The notes: generated by a model from the letters alone, not told the origin. A DNA stretch of 64,000 nt from Bacillaceae bacterium JMAK1 (GCA_012970285.1 JIBW01000007.1:452824-516823); one strand, 5' to 3'. Shown: positions 6,992 through 15,699, counted from the stretch's first letter. Made by a program: numbers and translations.

Positions 6992-7918
6992 TTATATCGT
7001 TAGATAAGGTTGCAACGTTCTGAGTTCTTCCACTGAAGCAATGTCACGTTCTTGCAAGGGGACGAACACTTTCGATTGCCTTATAAAACGTTGTTGAATT
7101 TCTTCTTTGTATCCGTCTTCAAGCTGCTTACGTTGCTTGAAAAATGCTGAGTCGTTCGCTTCATCAGGCAAGCATTTATTCACAATCAAACCGCTCACAT
7201 CCATCTGGTGCTTCTTTAATTGTTCAATCGCACGGTCCGTTTCTTCAATCGGAAGTTTCTCTGGTGTCAACACGTATAGGAACCGTGTCTTTTCGTTGTC
7301 AAGTAACCATGTTCTTGCTAACGAAAACTTTCGTTTACGCTCCATTAACGTTTGATAAATCGGGTCTTCTACAGGCTCTCCATCATTGAGTAATGAACTG
7401 TAGTTGTCCGTGACCACTTTTCTACGCTTTAACATGCCATTAATCCATGCTTCCATAAGTTCAGGAAGGGTAAGCAAACGAATGGTATGCCCGGTTGGAG
7501 CTGTATCGAAGATGATGGAATCATACGTTGACGTATGTTCCAAAATAATCGATACAAGTCTGTCAAAAAGGGCGCTTTCATCCGCGCCTGGAGAAGAGGC
7601 GGCTAAGTCGATTTGTCGGTGAACTTCAGGTAACCGATGAGCATGGACGAGCCCTTTGATGTTTTCTTTAACGCCTTTGATGTAGCGTTTGGATTCTTCT
7701 TGAGCGTTGATTTCAAGACCGTCTAGCTGTTTCGTAAGCGATGTGACTTTATGACCGATGCGCTTTTGAAACAGATCTTGAAGGTTGTGTGCTGGGTCTG
7801 TTGAAACGAGTAAGACGCGCTTGCCTTGGTCTGCTTGTTGTAATGCATAAGCGGAGGAGGACGTTGATTTACCAACGCCACCTTTCCCTCCGAAAAAAAC
7901 AATCTTGTGTGTAGTCAT
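6992..7918 (-). CDS. ArsA/Get3-family ATPase
   Basis: This 308-residue soluble ATPase has one ATPase unit, half the size of two-domain plasmid ArsA. It has the deviant Walker A GKGGVGKST (residues 10-18), VSTDPAHNLQDLF, the signature DTAPTGHTIRLL and a C-terminal nucleotide-contact region (PLQERDI). There is no CxxC or cluster of metalloid-binding cysteines, and no ars genes lie nearby, so arsenite export is unlikely; a Get3-like or complex-specific ATPase is more plausible. It is the third gene of a cstA - CC-tail protein - arsA operon, 23 bp after the small gene. ATG 7918 follows GAGGTGAACG. Confidence 0.85.
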   Translation of the reverse strand: MTTHKIVFFGGKGGVGKSTSSSAYALQQADQGKRVLLVSTDPAHNLQDLFQKRIGHKVTSLTKQLDGLEINAQEESKRYIKGVKENIKGLVHAHRLPEVHRQIDLAASSPGADESALFDRLVSIILEHTSTYDSIIFDTAPTGHTIRLLTLPELMEAWINGMLKRRKVVTDNYSSLLNDGEPVEDPIYQTLMERKRKFSLARTWLLDNEKTRFLYVLTPEKLPIEETDRAIEQLKKHQMDVSGLIVNKCLPDEANDSAFFKQRKQLEDGYKEEIQQRFIRQSKVFVPLQERDIASVEELRTLQPYLTI

Positions 7919-7941
7919 CGTTCGTTCACCTCATGTAACGG

Positions 7942-8205
7942 TTAGCAACAACGAATTTGATCAAGAGGAGATTTCTCCATGCCCATTCGCAAGTGCCAGT
8001 CGTGAAATTGCTCGATTATATGGGGGTACATTTCAAGGGTATAATAGGAAACTGGATTCGGAAGACCGAGCATTTCCGAAAAGCAAAGTAAATGAAATAA
8101 GTCATCTTCATCTCGCAACTCACGCTTTACATCTGCTTTATGCGGAAGACTTAATACTTCGTCATACCACGCTAGTGCTTGAGCAATCTTTTTTGAGATG
8201 TTCAT
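7942..8205 (-). CDS. Small protein ending in Cys-Cys (cory-CC-star type)
   Basis: An 87-residue helical protein with the block RELRDEDDLFHLLCFSEMLGLPNP, then YYTLEMYPHIIEQFHDWHLRMGMEKSP, and an invariant-looking C-terminus DQIRCC directly before the stop. This is the family called cory-CC-star for its CC-stop ending. Its function is unknown. It sits between a CstA-type transporter (9 bp upstream) and an ArsA/Get3-like ATPase (23 bp downstream), so the three products probably act together. The terminal cysteine pair could bind metal or form a disulfide; that is inference. Confidence 0.8.
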   Translation of the reverse strand: MNISKKIAQALAWYDEVLSLPHKADVKRELRDEDDLFHLLCFSEMLGLPNPVSYYTLEMYPHIIEQFHDWHLRMGMEKSPLDQIRCC

Positions 8206-8214
8206 AATACTCTC

Positions 8215-9942
8215 CTATACGTCTAAATCTTGGTTGGAATCGTTCTTTTTGTTCTTAAAGATAAAGATCGCTTCAAAACAGATCCATATCGCAAACACAA
8301 ACACAACAGAACCGATTCCGAACAACAGCCATTCTCCTGCAGGTAACCATTCGGTCGTGATTTGAATGAACATCGCTGATAGTGTCATTGTCAGGAGGAA
8401 GATCATCGGTATGAGCGTGATGAAATAATTCCTTCCAAGTTTCCTGAGCCAAATGGTAATAAGAAGTAGTGTGATGCCTGCTAATAATTGGTTTTGTGTA
8501 CCAAACAGAGGCCATAGAAGGTAACCACCTGAACCAAATCCACGATCATCGCCTGGCATCATCACGAGAGCCATACTAGATGCAACAGCAATTGATGTCG
8601 CAACGTGCTTCTTCGTTAGTGTAGGCACTTTGTACTCCGTTGCAAGTTCAGCGATAATGTAGCGCATTAAGCGAACCGACGTATCAAGTGTCGTTGCAGC
8701 AAAGCTAATGACGATGACAGCTACGATTGTCTGAGCAATGTGTGAAGGAATCATCAACCCTGTTGCAAGTTGACCTGCACCTTCAATGAAATTGTTCAAA
8801 CCTGTTTCATTGGCTACGTTAAAACTTGTATAAGCTGCATTAAACGCATCGGCAGAAGCGAATAACGTCGTAACGGCAATGATTGAGAGTAATGCGAGTA
8901 CCCCTTCACCGACAGCTCCTAAATAACCGACCATACGGGAATCTGGTTCTCGGCGAATTTGTTTGGATGACGTTCCAGAAGCAACGAGTGCGTGGAATCC
9001 AGAAATTGCACCACAAGCGACGGTGATGAATAACAATGGAAACCATGAAACATCGTCAACTGTACGCGTTGCAGGTGCGGTTACAGTAGGGTTTGATATG
9101 AAAATGGCAAGATAAAGCAAACCTAGACCGACGACAAACTGTTGGGCATTGATGTAGTCTCTTGGCTGTAATAATCGCCATACGGGTAAGGTCGACGCAA
9201 AATACACATAAATGAAAGAGACGACAATCCAAATTAAGAAAGCCATCGGAACGGCACCCATTCCAAGAACTGTACCTTCTGGTCCTCCAAAGTAACTCAC
9301 TAAATCAATCTGTAAAATAGGAAATTGAGCGGCGAGCACTGCTGTACCATACATAATAACAAGTGCAATGATCGATGGGATGAGCATACTCTTTTGACGT
9401 TTGTGAATAGCAACCCCGATCCATAGAGCGATTGGTATTTGAATGAATATTGAGATAACACTTGCCGGGAAGCTAATAAAAAGGTTGGCAACGACCCAAG
9501 CGAACACGGCATTCACCATAACGACAAGAAGTAAAATGATGAATAAAAATAGGAGCTTGCCACGACGGCCAATGAGTTTATTGGCGATCGTTCCGACGGA
9601 TTGTCCTTTGTTACGAACCGATAATGCGAGTGCGCCAAAGTCATGAACACCTGCTGCGAATACAGTTCCAAGAACAACCCATATAAAGGCAGGTAACCAA
9701 CCCCAATACACAGCGATGGCAGGTCCTAAAATTGGTGCAGCTCCAGCGACTGACGTAAAGTGGTGCGCCCAAACAATGGACCTCTTCGTTGGGACAAAAT
9801 CAACCCCGTCATTGTATTTCTCTGCAGGGGTTTGGAAATTTGGGTCTAGTCTGAATACTTTCTCGGCAATGTATTTAGAATAATAGCGATAACCGAGAGC
9901 AAATACGATCATTCCAATTAAAGCTAAACCAATACCAGGCAT
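8215..9942 (-). CDS. cstA: CstA-family carbon starvation protein / peptide or pyruvate transporter
   Basis: This 575-residue polytopic protein has about 16 helices. The CstA N-terminal block YRYYSKYIAEKVFRLDP, then NDGVDFVPTKRSIVWAHHFTSVAGAAPILGPAIAVYWGW, is clear, as are GAISGFHALVASGTSSKQI and SFAATTLDTSVRLMRYI. E. coli relatives import peptides (CstA) or pyruvate (BtsT). ATG 9942 follows AGGAG at good spacing; the TTG at 9948 is too close. It is the first gene of the cstA - CC protein - arsA operon, which is the unusual part. It is divergent from the cold-shock gene. Confidence 0.9.
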   Translation of the reverse strand: MPGIGLALIGMIVFALGYRYYSKYIAEKVFRLDPNFQTPAEKYNDGVDFVPTKRSIVWAHHFTSVAGAAPILGPAIAVYWGWLPAFIWVVLGTVFAAGVHDFGALALSVRNKGQSVGTIANKLIGRRGKLLFLFIILLLVVMVNAVFAWVVANLFISFPASVISIFIQIPIALWIGVAIHKRQKSMLIPSIIALVIMYGTAVLAAQFPILQIDLVSYFGGPEGTVLGMGAVPMAFLIWIVVSFIYVYFASTLPVWRLLQPRDYINAQQFVVGLGLLYLAIFISNPTVTAPATRTVDDVSWFPLLFITVACGAISGFHALVASGTSSKQIRREPDSRMVGYLGAVGEGVLALLSIIAVTTLFASADAFNAAYTSFNVANETGLNNFIEGAGQLATGLMIPSHIAQTIVAVIVISFAATTLDTSVRLMRYIIAELATEYKVPTLTKKHVATSIAVASSMALVMMPGDDRGFGSGGYLLWPLFGTQNQLLAGITLLLITIWLRKLGRNYFITLIPMIFLLTMTLSAMFIQITTEWLPAGEWLLFGIGSVVFVFAIWICFEAIFIFKNKKNDSNQDLDV

Positions 9943-10155
9943 GATCAAACGCTCCTTTCAAACGTGTTACGCTTAAGTATAAAGCCTTGTTCAACAATTT
10001 TGTAGGATTTATTTACAAAGTATTTAAAAGCACACCGTTAAAACGATACAATATTTTAAAAATTCGGTTGCATTAACGGTGGGTTCATGGTAATTTAGAG
10101 TGGAAAAAGTGAATATGATTCACTTGAGATTTAAATGTAAGGAGGCCTTTATCCG

Positions 10156-10353
10156 ATGAAAGGCACAGTAAAGTGGTTTAACGCAGAAAAAGGTTTTGGG
10201 TTTATCGAAAGAGAAGACGGGGACGACGTATTTGTACATTTCTCAGCGATTCAAACAGATGGGTTTAAGACTCTCGAAGATGGTGAAACTGTAGAATTTG
10301 AAATCGTCGAAGGTGACAGAGGCCCGCAAGCGGCTAACGTTGTGCGTCCATAG
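10156..10353 (+). CDS. Cold-shock protein (CspA/CspB family)
   Basis: This 65-residue single OB-fold RNA/DNA-binding protein has RNP1 KGFGFI at residues 16-21 and RNP2 VFVHFS at 27-32. It binds single-stranded nucleic acid and acts as an RNA chaperone. The composition is strongly acidic, as in halophile relatives. ATG follows AAGGAGGCC. The roughly 130-base upstream region is long enough for a cold-responsive leader, though I see no specific cold-box motif I can defend. Confidence 0.95.
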   Translation: MKGTVKWFNAEKGFGFIEREDGDDVFVHFSAIQTDGFKTLEDGETVEFEIVEGDRGPQAANVVRP

Positions 10354-10369
10354 AGATTAATAAAGTTGG

Positions 10370-10405
10370 AAGCGGTTGCATCGTTGCACCGCTTTTTCTT
10401 TTTTT
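10370..10405 (+). terminator. Rho-independent terminator of the csp gene
   Basis: The stem AAGCGG-TGCA with TGCA-CCGCTT (10370-10392, one bulged T) is followed by a T-rich run to 10405. Confidence 0.85.
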
Positions 10406-10462
10406 GGTGGATCTAATAGGATAGGGGGGAACTGCCAAACAAACGTTTTGGCAGTGAATGCG

Positions 10463-11017
10463 ATGTTTAATATAAAAGTCAATGAACATATACAGATTCA
10501 TCTTATTGAAATGAACCATATTGAAGCGATGTATCAGGCCGTACATAACTCAAGAGGGCATTTAAGACGTTGGCTTCCTTGGGTTGATCAGGTAAAATCA
10601 ATATATGACTATCAACCAATTATAGGTTCTTGGCTCCAACAATTTGCAGAAGGTAGAGGGTTTCAAGCGGGAATTCGTTATGATGGAGAATTTGTCGGGA
10701 TGATTGGTCTTCATGATATTGACTGGGCAAGTCGTAAGACGACAATGGGCTACTGGTTGTCACAGCAGGCTGTTGGCAAAGGTATTATGACAAAAGCCGT
10801 TGATGCTTGTCTTCATGTCCTATTCGAAGAATATCAACTAAACCGTGTACAAATTAATTGCGGAGTCGAAAACTTTGAAAGTCAAGGAATTCCGAAGCGA
10901 TTAGGGTTTGAGTTGGAAGGGATCGTTAAAGACGGAGAGTGGCTATACGACCACTATCATGACTTATATCAATATAGTCTTTTACGCGCAACTTGGTTGG
11001 AGCGACAACAGGAATAG
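10463..11017 (+). CDS. GNAT N-acetyltransferase, RimL/YdaF type
   Basis: A 184-residue GNAT-fold enzyme. The start MFNIKVNEHIQIHLIE and HLRRWLPWVDQVKS match the ribosomal-protein-serine acetyltransferase group (B. subtilis YdaF, E. coli RimL). The acetyl-CoA loop region is GYWLSQQAVGKGIMTKAV, followed by VENFESQGIPKRLGFELEG. The start at ATG 10463 is chosen because family members begin there, although its ribosome site is weak. It is followed 23 bp later by a small membrane-protein gene. Confidence 0.85.
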   Translation: MFNIKVNEHIQIHLIEMNHIEAMYQAVHNSRGHLRRWLPWVDQVKSIYDYQPIIGSWLQQFAEGRGFQAGIRYDGEFVGMIGLHDIDWASRKTTMGYWLSQQAVGKGIMTKAVDACLHVLFEEYQLNRVQINCGVENFESQGIPKRLGFELEGIVKDGEWLYDHYHDLYQYSLLRATWLERQQE

Positions 11018-11040
11018 AGGAAAGGGAAGAACGTTGTCCG

Positions 11041-11502
11041 ATGGAAACAAATGATTATTTAGCATTTAAGAAATATGATCATCTGATCGTCAGTGTTTTA
11101 TTTACGATCGCTTATTTTTTGTACATTTTTGCAATGGCTTCATTTTCATTTCCTGCGGTGCTAATGATCATTGCTGTTATTTTTATCGCTTGGGCGTCTT
11201 TGGAACGTAAGAATAAAAGAGCACTTATTGCACAAATTGTTCCTAAGTATAAAGAAGTGATGAATTTTGAGCAGATCATTGCCCCAGAAGCACATCACAA
11301 CTATCGCATTAGTCTGCGAATTAGTTTACTACTTGTTGGAACGGCTTTGTTCGTCATTTCGATCCTGCAATCATTTGGGACGATTCAAGTTGATGAGACA
11401 ATGCTTACGTTACCTGTTATTTACCCAATTGCACTCGTTGTTGTTAATCTGAACGTGCATTCGAGGTACAAACGGATGTTAGCTGAACGCAATTTGTCAT
11501 AA
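11041..11502 (+). CDS. Four-helix membrane protein of unknown function
   Basis: This 153-residue protein has two helix pairs (about residues 15-55 and 97-140) separated by a basic cytoplasmic segment (ASLERKNKRALIAQIVPKYKEVMNFEQI). I recognise no family. ATG 11041 follows AGGAAAGGGA at rather long spacing. It is probably co-transcribed with the acetyltransferase upstream. Confidence 0.6.
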   Translation: METNDYLAFKKYDHLIVSVLFTIAYFLYIFAMASFSFPAVLMIIAVIFIAWASLERKNKRALIAQIVPKYKEVMNFEQIIAPEAHHNYRISLRISLLLVGTALFVISILQSFGTIQVDETMLTLPVIYPIALVVVNLNVHSRYKRMLAERNLS

Positions 11503-11517
11503 AAAGTGACATCTAGC

Positions 11518-11575
11518 CGTATGAGTGAGGAATAGAGATAATTAGTAAGCTTTAGTTATCTCACTTGCTCGTACG
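11518..11575. repeat. Compound stem-loop after the membrane-protein gene
   Basis: The outer arms 11518-11525 and 11568-11575 pair with one G-T wobble, and an inner 7-bp stem (11535-11541 with 11556-11562) caps it. There is no T-run. It may end or stabilise the upstream transcript. Confidence 0.5.
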
Positions 11576-11628
11576 ACTTCTTAGCTCAATAGTCGCAATT
11601 AACAGGTAATATATACGAATCAGTAAGT

Positions 11629-11656
11629 TTGAACCATTTTTAATATATGATAAGAT
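11629..11656 (+). promoter_or_regulatory. Candidate sigma-A promoter of ehuBCDA
   Basis: TTGAAC (11629-11634), a 16-bp spacer and TAAGAT (11651-11656) lie about 80 bp before the ehuB start. This is the best vegetative match in the gap. The leader from about 11663 is AT-rich. Confidence 0.45.
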
Positions 11657-11738
11657 AAGAAAAAGCTACGAGTCATACTTAATTCTAGGACAACGTAGTA
11701 TCAGGTAAATAATAAGAATTTTAAGGGGAGATTAACGA

Positions 11739-12620
11739 ATGCGAAAATTCGGTCTTATTTTGTTTCCTGCTGCAATTTTAGCGCTTGCTGCATGTGGAAC
11801 GAGCACTTCAGTAGAGGACTTTCAAGAAAACGGGGTAACGTTAGGTGTTGCCAATGAAGAGCCGTACGGATACATAGACACAAGCACAAACGAAGCAACT
11901 GGAGCGAGTGCAGAAATTGCTCGAGCTGTATTTGAGCGTATGGGTGTTGAAGTCATTGATGCGGAAGTAGCAGATTGGGATAACCTTATTCCTAGTTTGA
12001 ATGCTGGCAACTATGATGTTGTTACGGCAGGTATGGACGTACAACCAGAACGTTGCGAAAACGCTTCTTTTGGTGATATTGAATATAGTTATGGTGAAGG
12101 AATGGCAGTACAAGCGGGCAACCCACTGGATCTTCACAGTTATGAAGATGCTGTTGAAGCAGGGGCGACTATTTCAGTTATGTCTGGAGCGAATCAATTC
12201 GGCATGCTAGAAGCGATTGCTGAAGAGCAGGGTCTCGATCCTGAGGCAGACTTGAACGTTATGCCAGCGAACGATATTCCAGGTAACATTGCTGCGGTTG
12301 AGTCAGGGGATGCAGATGTTACGATGATGACAGATGCAACGATGAATGCAGCAATTGCGACTGCAGACGAGAACCTAATTGAACAACCTGAGAACTTTAC
12401 GAATCCAGTTATTGAGGGGGAAGAGCAAGTTGCATATGGTGCAGCGCTATTCCGTGACGATGATGATGAATTGCGTGAAGCGTACAATGAAGCATTAGCA
12501 GATTTGCAAGGTAGTGATGAGTTTGTCGCAATCTTAGAAGAATTCGGGTTTAGTGCAGACAATGTCGTTGAAGGCGTAACAACAGAAGAACGTTGCAATG
12601 CAGGTGGAGATGAAGGCTAA
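11739..12620 (+). CDS. ehuB: Ectoine/hydroxyectoine ABC transporter, substrate-binding lipoprotein EhuB
   Basis: This 293-residue lipoprotein (lipobox LALAAC, C19) has the type-II periplasmic-binding fold of the polar amino-acid family. EhuB-specific features are NEEPYGYID near the N-terminus, then ASAEIARAVFERMGVE, NAGNYDVVTAGMDVQPERCENASFG with the conserved RC, and PANDIPGNIAAVESGDADVT. The protein is very acidic, as expected for an extracellular protein in salty medium. It captures ectoine or hydroxyectoine for uptake as osmolyte or nutrient. It leads the operon ehuB-C-D-A; a hairpin after it may boost its level relative to the permeases. Confidence 0.9.
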   Translation: MRKFGLILFPAAILALAACGTSTSVEDFQENGVTLGVANEEPYGYIDTSTNEATGASAEIARAVFERMGVEVIDAEVADWDNLIPSLNAGNYDVVTAGMDVQPERCENASFGDIEYSYGEGMAVQAGNPLDLHSYEDAVEAGATISVMSGANQFGMLEAIAEEQGLDPEADLNVMPANDIPGNIAAVESGDADVTMMTDATMNAAIATADENLIEQPENFTNPVIEGEEQVAYGAALFRDDDDELREAYNEALADLQGSDEFVAILEEFGFSADNVVEGVTTEERCNAGGDEG

Positions 12621-12639
12621 GCGTAAGCTTTAATCGATG

Positions 12640-12674
12640 AAGCACGGCGGGAATACAAACGTCCGTGCTTTTTT
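12640..12674 (+). terminator. Intra-operon hairpin between ehuB and ehuC
   Basis: AAGCACGG (12640-12647) pairs with CCGTGCTT (12663-12670) and is followed by T4. Its position inside the operon suggests partial termination or 3'-end protection, favouring high EhuB over the membrane subunits. Confidence 0.7.
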
Positions 12675-12710
12675 ACATCACAAGATTAAGCAAGAAAGAG
12701 GAGACTGAAG

Positions 12711-13379
12711 ATGTTCACTAACATCGATACATTTTTGCCGTATATATTAGGTGGATTGACGACGACCGTACAAGCATTTCTGTTTGGTGCAGTTCTCGCG
12801 TATTCGATTGCAATTGTCGCAGGTTTGGCAAGGACGAGTCGGCTTGCAATTGTACGTGGCGTAGCAACGGTTTTTGTTGAACTTTTTCGTGGAACTTCTT
12901 TACTCGTGCAAATGTTTTTCTTTGCGTTTGCTTTTCCAGCGTTAATGCCCTTTACAATGTCGACATTTATCGCTGGTGGTTTGGCACTCGGATTGAACTA
13001 CGGTGCGTATGCATCAGAAGTCGTTAGAGGTGCAGTACTTGCTGTACCGAAAGGGCAAAAAGAAGCTGCGATTTCTTTAAATATGTCTAAGTTTCAGACG
13101 ATGCGAAGAGTCGTTTTGCCTCAAGCGTTTCGTCTCATGTTGCCAGGGCTTGGAAACAATGCGATTGAACTCTTAAAAGGGACGTCACTCGTTTACTTTA
13201 TCTCTCTAGCAGATATGACGTTCAACGCGAATATCTTAAGAAGTTCTAACACGTCACTCGTATCACAAGTTGAGATTTATACGTATTTGTTGCTCGTTTA
13301 TTTCGTGCTGGCGTTGCCGCTCGTCTTCCTTACTCGTTGGCTTGAGAAACGCGCTTCGAAAGGAGTGAGTACAGCATGA
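12711..13379 (+). CDS. ehuC: Ectoine/hydroxyectoine ABC transporter permease EhuC
   Basis: This 222-residue inner-membrane permease of the His/Glu/Gln/Arg type has about five helices. The HisM-type N-terminal segment GGLTTTVQAFLFGAVLAYS is present, and the ATPase-coupling EAA loop is EAAISLNMSKFQTMRRVVLPQAF. AAAGAGGAG precedes ATG 12711. It overlaps ehuD by four bases (ATGA), so translation is coupled and a heterodimer with EhuD is expected. Confidence 0.9.
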   Translation: MFTNIDTFLPYILGGLTTTVQAFLFGAVLAYSIAIVAGLARTSRLAIVRGVATVFVELFRGTSLLVQMFFFAFAFPALMPFTMSTFIAGGLALGLNYGAYASEVVRGAVLAVPKGQKEAAISLNMSKFQTMRRVVLPQAFRLMLPGLGNNAIELLKGTSLVYFISLADMTFNANILRSSNTSLVSQVEIYTYLLLVYFVLALPLVFLTRWLEKRASKGVSTA

Positions 13380-14044
13380 CTTGGGATTGGGCATTTGCAT
13401 TTGAGATATTTCCAAGAATACTACAAGGTGTTGGCGTAACGATTGGTGCGACGTTTTCTGCCTTTGCAATTTCATTAACACTTGGGCTAGTTTTAACGTT
13501 ACTTAGAAGATCATCGTTCAAACCGTTATCGTTAACCATTGCAGGAATTATTGAGTTTATTCGAGTGACACCGCCGCTTGTACAGCTTTTCTTCGTATAT
13601 TTTGCATTTGATATGGGTCCTTTTTTAACAGGTGCGATTGTGCTCGGTGTTCATTACAGTACGTATGTGTCTGAAGTTTATCGCTCAGGAATTAATTCAG
13701 TTCCAAAAAGCCAATGGGAAGCAAGTCGAGCATTAAATTTTTCACCTGTTCAGACGTGGCGGAAAGTCGTGTTACCACAAGCGATTCCTCCAATTATTCC
13801 TATGCTCGGGAATTACTTAATTATCTTATTCAAAGAAACGCCTTTACTAATGGGGATTTATGTAACAGAAATGATGATGATTGCTCGTTCTATTGGTGCG
13901 GAAACGTATCGCTTCTTAGAACCAATCACGATTGTAGGGTTTATATTCCTCGTTCTAAGCTATCCATGTGCACTATTCATTCGATATTTAGAACGTAAAT
14001 CTGGTCAAATTCCTGGAAGTGCTGAAAAAGGAGTGAAAGCATGA
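13376..14044 (+). CDS. ehuD: Ectoine/hydroxyectoine ABC transporter permease EhuD
   Basis: A 222-residue paralogue of EhuC with the same topology. GVGVTIGATFSAFAISLTLG lies near the N-terminus, and the EAA coupling loop is WEASRALNFSPVQTWRKVVLPQAI. It starts inside the ehuC stop (ATGA) and overlaps ehuA in the same way, showing a tightly coupled transporter operon. A GGAG Shine-Dalgarno lies within the 3' end of ehuC. Confidence 0.9.
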   Translation: MTWDWAFAFEIFPRILQGVGVTIGATFSAFAISLTLGLVLTLLRRSSFKPLSLTIAGIIEFIRVTPPLVQLFFVYFAFDMGPFLTGAIVLGVHYSTYVSEVYRSGINSVPKSQWEASRALNFSPVQTWRKVVLPQAIPPIIPMLGNYLIILFKETPLLMGIYVTEMMMIARSIGAETYRFLEPITIVGFIFLVLSYPCALFIRYLERKSGQIPGSAEKGVKA

Positions 14045-14847
14045 CAGAACTAGCAGAGAACCTAGAACCGGCACGAGAGGTGATCGTTCGGTACAATAAC
14101 GTTAAGAAAGCGTTTGGTAACAATATTGTTCTAAATGATTTAAACCTTGATGTATATAAAGGAGAGAAAGTTGCGCTGATTGGACCATCAGGTTCAGGAA
14201 AGACAACAATTATACGTATGTTAATGACGCTCGAACAACCATCATCAGGAACGATTGAAATTGATGGTGAGCAACTTTGGCATAAAGAAGTAAATGGTCA
14301 ATTAAAGGATGCGGATGAAAAGCATCTACGAAAAGTCCGTGGAAAAATTGGCATGGTGTTTCAGCAGTACAACTTATTTCCGCATATGTCGATTATGCGG
14401 AACTGTACAGAAGCACCCATTCACGTTTTAGGTCTACCAAAAGATGAAGCGAAAGAGCGTGCACTGCAAATGTTACAAAAGGTTGGATTAAGTGACAAAG
14501 TGGATATGTACCCTTCACAGCTTTCTGGTGGACAGCAGCAACGTGTTGCCATTGCTAGGTCCCTCGTTATGCAACCAAAAGTCATGTTGTTTGACGAAGT
14601 GACGGCAGCCTTAGATCCGGAGCTCGTTGGAGAAGTGCTTGAGGTCATTAAAGATATTGCATCTGAAGGTGAAACGACGATGATGCTCATAACTCATGAG
14701 ATGGATTTCGCTCGTGATGTAGCTGATCGCGTATTATTTTTAGACAATGGTTTGATTGCAGAGCACGGCACACCTTACGATGTTATTGAAAATCCACAAA
14801 GTGATCGTTTGAAATCATTTCTCGGTCGATTTAATAGTGCTCACTAA
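14041..14847 (+). CDS. ehuA: Ectoine/hydroxyectoine ABC transporter ATP-binding protein EhuA
   Basis: This 268-residue ABC ATPase has Walker A GPSGSGKT (about residues 43-50), Q-loop VFQQYNLFPHM, signature LSGGQQQR, Walker B VMLFDEVTAALDP and switch histidine in ITHEMDFA. The FDEVT form (instead of FDEPT) is common among Ehu ATPases. Start ATG 14041 overlaps the ehuD stop. It energises uptake by EhuBCD and ends the operon at a terminator. Confidence 0.92.
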   Translation: MTELAENLEPAREVIVRYNNVKKAFGNNIVLNDLNLDVYKGEKVALIGPSGSGKTTIIRMLMTLEQPSSGTIEIDGEQLWHKEVNGQLKDADEKHLRKVRGKIGMVFQQYNLFPHMSIMRNCTEAPIHVLGLPKDEAKERALQMLQKVGLSDKVDMYPSQLSGGQQQRVAIARSLVMQPKVMLFDEVTAALDPELVGEVLEVIKDIASEGETTMMLITHEMDFARDVADRVLFLDNGLIAEHGTPYDVIENPQSDRLKSFLGRFNSAH

Positions 14848-14852
14848 AGTAG

Positions 14853-14886
14853 AAGGCTTTGGGAATTTCCCGAAGCCTTTTTTTAC
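14853..14886 (+). terminator. Terminator of the ehu operon
   Basis: AAGGCTT (14853-14859) pairs with AAGCCTT (14873-14879), extended by an inner GGGA/TCCC pairing, followed by T7. Confidence 0.9.
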
Positions 14887-14916
14887 GTTATGATAAGAGC
14901 TAGGTGGTGAATAGAG

Positions 14917-15699
14917 ATGAACGAGAATGTTAGAGAGACTCATCCGCTTATTTATTGCATAACGAATGATGTTGTTATGAATTTCACAGCAAACGGGTTG
15001 CTCGCAGTTGGGGCAGCTCCTGTTATGAGTAAGCAACCTAAAGAAGCAGCAGATCTGGCTGCAGCTGCAAACGGGCTTCTATTAAATATGGGGACGCTTA
15101 CTGATGTTCAGTTTGAAGCTATGAGGAATGCAGGCGTTTCAGCGAATCAAAACAATGTCCCAATCGTATTCGACCCTGTTGCAGTAGGTGCAACCACTTT
15201 TCGCTCACAATCAGCGGTACAATTGCTCGAACAGATAGAGATGACCGTTGTTCGTGGGAACAGTGGTGAAGTTGCTTCGTTAGTTGGGATGGAAGCGAAT
15301 GTACGAGGTGTAGACGGCTCTAGCGCTATAGACACTAGCACAATTGCGAAAAAAGCGGCAAAAGAGCTTAAAACGATTGTTTGTGTAACTGGTGAAACGG
15401 ATGCTGTAAGTGACGGAGAACAGACGATTACAATTACAAGTGGCCACGAATGGTTAACGAAAGTTGTCGGTACAGGTTGTCTACTCGGTGCAATTATTAC
15501 AGCTTACGTTAGTACCGACAAAGAGAACACATTAGAAGCTGTGGCTAGTGCCCTCGTTGATTATGGATTGTGTGCGGAAGCGGCGTATACGCGTAGCGAA
15601 CAGTATGGAATCGGAACGTTTCAACAGGCATTTCTCGATGAACTGTCAAAAAGAACAAGCAACACAAAGCTCAGTAAAGAGCATTTTGTATACGCATAA
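14917..15699 (+). CDS. thiM: Hydroxyethylthiazole kinase ThiM
   Basis: This 260-residue ribokinase-fold enzyme phosphorylates 4-methyl-5-(2-hydroxyethyl)thiazole for thiamine salvage. Motifs are HCIT-like YCITNDVVMNFTANGLLA at the N-terminus, PVMSKQPKEAADL, VFDPVAVGATTFR and the anion-hole VVGTGCLLG. It is slightly shorter than typical ThiM at the N-terminus. AGGTGGTGA precedes ATG 14917. It stands alone: no thiD or thiE is adjacent, and the 70-bp upstream gap is too small for a TPP riboswitch. Confidence 0.93.
   Translation: MNENVRETHPLIYCITNDVVMNFTANGLLAVGAAPVMSKQPKEAADLAAAANGLLLNMGTLTDVQFEAMRNAGVSANQNNVPIVFDPVAVGATTFRSQSAVQLLEQIEMTVVRGNSGEVASLVGMEANVRGVDGSSAIDTSTIAKKAAKELKTIVCVTGETDAVSDGEQTITITSGHEWLTKVVGTGCLLGAIITAYVSTDKENTLEAVASALVDYGLCAEAAYTRSEQYGIGTFQQAFLDELSKRTSNTKLSKEHFVYA

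Noticed and set aside
6992..7918. Arsenite-efflux ATPase role for the ArsA-like protein
   Set aside because: Single-domain form, no metalloid cysteine cluster, no arsB/arsR/arsD nearby; the operon context is CstA.
14848..14916. TPP riboswitch upstream of thiM
   Set aside because: The gap is under 70 bases and is mostly the ehu terminator; no THI-box elements are present.
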